DNA from: Bacteroidota bacterium
Lineage (GTDB): Bacteria > Bacteroidota > Bacteroidia > Chitinophagales > Saprospiraceae
Length of the DNA stretch: 64,000 nt
Direction of reading: 5' to 3'
Assembly: GCA_024743405.1 (NCBI GenBank)
Contig: JANSWP010000001.1
Location: 1-64,000, forward strand
The translations under genes and the position numbers were made by a program. Below the pieces are notes generated by a model that had not been told where the DNA came from, ran no database searches, and saw only the letters and a program-made list of their open reading frames with translations. Below are positions 61,850-64,000 of this stretch, one piece after another. Numbering within the stretch: position 1 is the first letter of the stretch; every line of letters begins with the position of its first letter.

Positions 61850-63097
61850 ATGACTATTAGTTTAGTTGATGTCTTTAATGACTTTAAAAACAATAAAAAT
61901 ATTGACCGACCAACAATGGTTCGGGTTTTAGAAGACGTATTTCGAACCTTGATTCGGAAAAAATATGGCTCAGATGATAATTTCAACGTCATCGTTAATA
62001 CTCAACAAGGTGACTTGGAGCTTTGGCGTGTTCGCGAAATTGTTCCAGATGGCGAGGTAATGGATGACCGTAGTCAAATTTCGATTTCTGAGGCATTAAG
62101 TATTGATGACGATTATGAAATCGGTGAAGAATGCTATGAGCAATTACACTTATTAGAATTTGGTCGTCGTGCAATTATGGCAGCGCGACAAACGCTGATT
62201 TCTAGAATCATGGAATTAGAGAAAGACGAAATCTATAAACAATACACAGAGCGAGTTGGAGAGGTCATTTTAGGGGAGGTTCACCAAATTTTGAAACGTG
62301 AATTCTTGATTCTTGATGATGTTTCTGGCAATGAATTAATTTTGCCAAAAAGCGAAACCATCAGAGGAGATTATTTCCGTAAAGGAGATATGGTAAAAGG
62401 AGTGATTCGTAGAGTGGAAATGAAAAACAATAATCCTGTTGTTGTTCTGTCCAGAACAGATCCTGCATTTTTAGAAAAATTAATGGCACAAGAAGTTCCT
62501 GAAATTGAAGATGGTTTAATTGTCGTACGACGAATTGAACGCCTTCCGGGTGAAAGAGCCAAAGTTGCTGTAGAATCTTATGACGAAAGAATCGATCCTG
62601 TTGGAGCTTGTGTAGGTATGAAAGGTTCTCGTATACATGGAATCGTCCGTGAGTTGAGAAATGAAAATATCGATATTGTCAATTTCACCAATAACGATTC
62701 ACTGTTTATTCAACGTGCTTTGACACCTGCAAAAGTGACTAATATTGAATTGAATACAGAAACGAAAAGAGCATCTGTTTATCTAGAACCAGATCAAGTT
62801 TCTTTAGCAATTGGGAAAGGAGGAACAAATATCAAACTAGCAAGTAAACTGACGGGTTACGAAATAGATGTTTACAGAAATACCGATGAATTAGAAATCG
62901 ACGATGTTGTATTAGACGAATTTTCTGATGAATTGGAGCCATGGGTAATCGATGAGTTCAAAAAAATTGGTTGTGATACTGCCAGAAGTGTACTTGGTTT
63001 GAATGTTGCTGAAATTGTTCGCCGAACTGAGTTGGAAGAAGAAACCGCTCAAGAGGTATTGAACATACTTGCATCTGAATTTGAAGGAGAAAAATAA
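61850..63097 (+). CDS. nusA: Transcription termination/antitermination factor NusA
   Basis: The 415-residue protein contains the N-terminal RNA-polymerase-binding domain, an S1 domain (about 135-200) and two KH domains. These show RLPGERAKVAVESYDERIDPVGACVG (quoted in part: GERAKVAVES and DPVGACVGMKGSRIHGI) and VSLAIGKGGTNIKLASKLTG (GKGG loop). It binds RNA polymerase and nascent RNA to control pausing and termination. It lacks the longer C-terminal repeats of gamma-proteobacterial NusA, as is usual in Bacteroidota. It is cotranscribed with rimP. A terminator hairpin follows its stop. Confidence 0.95.
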   Translation: MTISLVDVFNDFKNNKNIDRPTMVRVLEDVFRTLIRKKYGSDDNFNVIVNTQQGDLELWRVREIVPDGEVMDDRSQISISEALSIDDDYEIGEECYEQLHLLEFGRRAIMAARQTLISRIMELEKDEIYKQYTERVGEVILGEVHQILKREFLILDDVSGNELILPKSETIRGDYFRKGDMVKGVIRRVEMKNNNPVVVLSRTDPAFLEKLMAQEVPEIEDGLIVVRRIERLPGERAKVAVESYDERIDPVGACVGMKGSRIHGIVRELRNENIDIVNFTNNDSLFIQRALTPAKVTNIELNTETKRASVYLEPDQVSLAIGKGGTNIKLASKLTGYEIDVYRNTDELEIDDVVLDEFSDELEPWVIDEFKKIGCDTARSVLGLNVAEIVRRTELEEETAQEVLNILASEFEGEK

Positions 63098-63102
63098 AAT
63101 GT

Positions 63103-63144
63103 ATGGTTTTCTCCAATACACTTGGGGGAAACCATCTGTTTTTA
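63103..63144 (+). terminator. Terminator after nusA
   Basis: ATGGTTTTCTCC pairs with GGGGGAAACCAT (one or two mismatches) around about nine bases, followed by CTGTTTTTATT. It lies six bases after the nusA stop codon, so nusA and infB are probably partly uncoupled. Confidence 0.7.
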
Positions 63145-63504
63145 TTGAAATAATCACCTGCAAAGAGGTGAAAAGCAAATTTTCTGTGTTTTTTCAGTAG
63201 GTTTTTCAATAAAAGAACTATTGAACCAATTGTTTTCCGCTATCTTTGCATTTCTTAATCAGTAAATTATTTGTTATTGGTTTTTTTTCGAATAAAATTC
63301 ATTTTTTTTCTGAACCAAAACCGATAAACAATAACTTCTATCACGGTAAAAATATTTTGCGATGAAATTTTTATTAATCAACCTATAAAAATGAAAATGT
63401 GAAACGCAAATCCTTTATAGGGAGTTTTTACCAATTGTTCAAGAATTGAGCTACCAGCATTTGGCATTGTCAAGTTGCTGATAGCCAAATGCAAATTTCA
63501 CTGA
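63145..63504 (+). other. Leader region of infB
   Basis: Besides the promoter, this 360-bp stretch contains AT-rich DNA and short inverted pairs such as CCTATAAA / TTTATAGG around 63381-63422 and a TGCCAAATGC / GCATTTGGCA pair (about 63461 and 63485). These could fold in the leader RNA. No protein frame or known riboswitch was recognised. Confidence 0.35.
63221..63248 (+). promoter_or_regulatory. Promoter of infB
   Basis: TTG at 63221-63223 is separated by 17 bases from TATCTTTG at 63241-63248, followed by CATTTC. Both elements and their spacing fit the Bacteroidota promoter (TTG, TAnnTTTG). It is the best promoter match seen in the window. The infB leader would be about 245 bases. Confidence 0.7.
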
Positions 63505-64000
63505 ATGGCGAAGCGCTTAGTCAAGGTAGCCAAAGAACTAAATGTTGGAACTCAAACCATCGTTGAACATCTAATCGAAAGTGGTTTTCATATAGAAAAT
63601 AAACCTACTGCCAAGATTACAGATGAGATGGAAGCTGAACTTCTAAAAGAGTTTCAAAAATCTATTGCAATCAAGGAGAAAGCAGATCAATTAGTTATTG
63701 GTACACGACCTGTAGCTAAGAAGGAACCAACTATAGAAAAAGTTGAAGTTCCTCCTACCATAGCCACTCCTCCTACTCCATCTCCAGTTGTTGAAAAACT
63801 TCCTGTGGTAGAAAAAGAAGAAAAACTTCCTCCTCCAGTTGTTGAAGCACCTGTAGAAGCGATTCCGGAAGTGAAAGCACCGCCAAAAGAAGAGGTAATT
63901 ACTGCTAAAGAGGAGGTTGTCGCTCCAAAAGAGCCCGAAATTACAGAAGTGGTTAAGCCAAAGATTCAATTAAAGGTAAAAGGTAAAATAGATCTAGATA
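63505..64000 (+). CDS. infB: Translation initiation factor IF-2, N-terminal part (cut by window end)
   Basis: The frame opens at ATG 63505 (MAKRLVKVAKELNVGTQTIVEHL) and stays open to the window end. The start matches the IF-2 N-terminal helix-turn domain. It is followed by a long Pro/Glu/Lys/Val-rich linker (for example VEVPPTIATPPTPSPVVEK) that in Bacteroidota precedes the G domain. IF-2 is the GTPase that brings initiator tRNA to the 30S subunit. The GTPase and later domains lie beyond the window. The position after rimP-nusA agrees with conserved gene order. Confidence 0.93.
   Translation, partial: MAKRLVKVAKELNVGTQTIVEHLIESGFHIENKPTAKITDEMEAELLKEFQKSIAIKEKADQLVIGTRPVAKKEPTIEKVEVPPTIATPPTPSPVVEKLPVVEKEEKLPPPVVEAPVEAIPEVKAPPKEEVITAKEEVVAPKEPEITEVVKPKIQLKVKGKIDLD

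Overview
The window is AT-rich chromosomal DNA of a member of the Bacteroidota, most likely near the Saprospiria or Cytophagia; I cannot place it more precisely. This rests on the TonB-dependent receptors (one with a carboxypeptidase-like N-terminal domain), the TlpA-type thioredoxin, WG-repeat and DUF3089 proteins, AOQ/SAQ-type signal-peptide ends, several TAnnTTTG promoter boxes, and the lack of clear Shine-Dalgarno sequences. No rRNA, tRNA or CRISPR array was seen.

Layout. 1-2.7 kb: a decayed IS630-type transposase, an outer-membrane barrel gene and a small membrane protein. 2.8-11.3 kb: a tight seven-gene minus-strand operon (ThiL/PurM-like kinase, alpha-oxoamine synthase, DUF3419/BtaA-like transferase, GNAT acyltransferase, MMPL/RND exporter, DAG-kinase-like lipid kinase, UbiA-like enzyme). 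It reads like a pathway for making and exporting an unusual amino-lipid or sphingolipid, and is the best candidate here for an undescribed system. 11.4-13.2 kb: parA and a UPF0173 hydrolase. 13.6-16.5 kb: a complete IS4-superfamily element with a target duplication, a barrel gene whose upstream region it interrupts, and a DUF763 remnant. 16.7-31.7 kb: uvrA, a leucine-rich-repeat protein, a frameshifted beta-helix lipoprotein, a membrane caspase-like protein, rfbD-rfbC, a TonB receptor, a histidine kinase and a DUF3089 lipoprotein. 32-45 kb: ugd, two small proteins, a TonB receptor gene with an in-frame stop, a TPR adenylate cyclase, a kinase-M23-aminotransferase triple fusion, and leucyl aminopeptidase. 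45-61 kb: a D-threonine-aldolase/D-serine-dehydratase-like enzyme, a malonyl-CoA-synthetase-like enzyme, a WG-repeat protein, small membrane proteins, an EAD11 protein, a TPR-like protein, a desaturase with an MsbA-like exporter, and a TlpA-like protein. 61.2-64 kb: rimP, nusA and the start of infB, with a terminator hairpin in the leader.

A second unusual thread is a family of intergenic foldback elements. There are about a dozen copies of nearly constant length (roughly 156-170 bp), plus shorter derivatives. Each has long terminal arms that pair with each other but differ in sequence from copy to copy, and most have a central motif around a short hairpin whose bases also change in a paired way. 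They account for much of the otherwise empty DNA. The rest of the longer gaps holds promoters, terminators and a few decayed genes.
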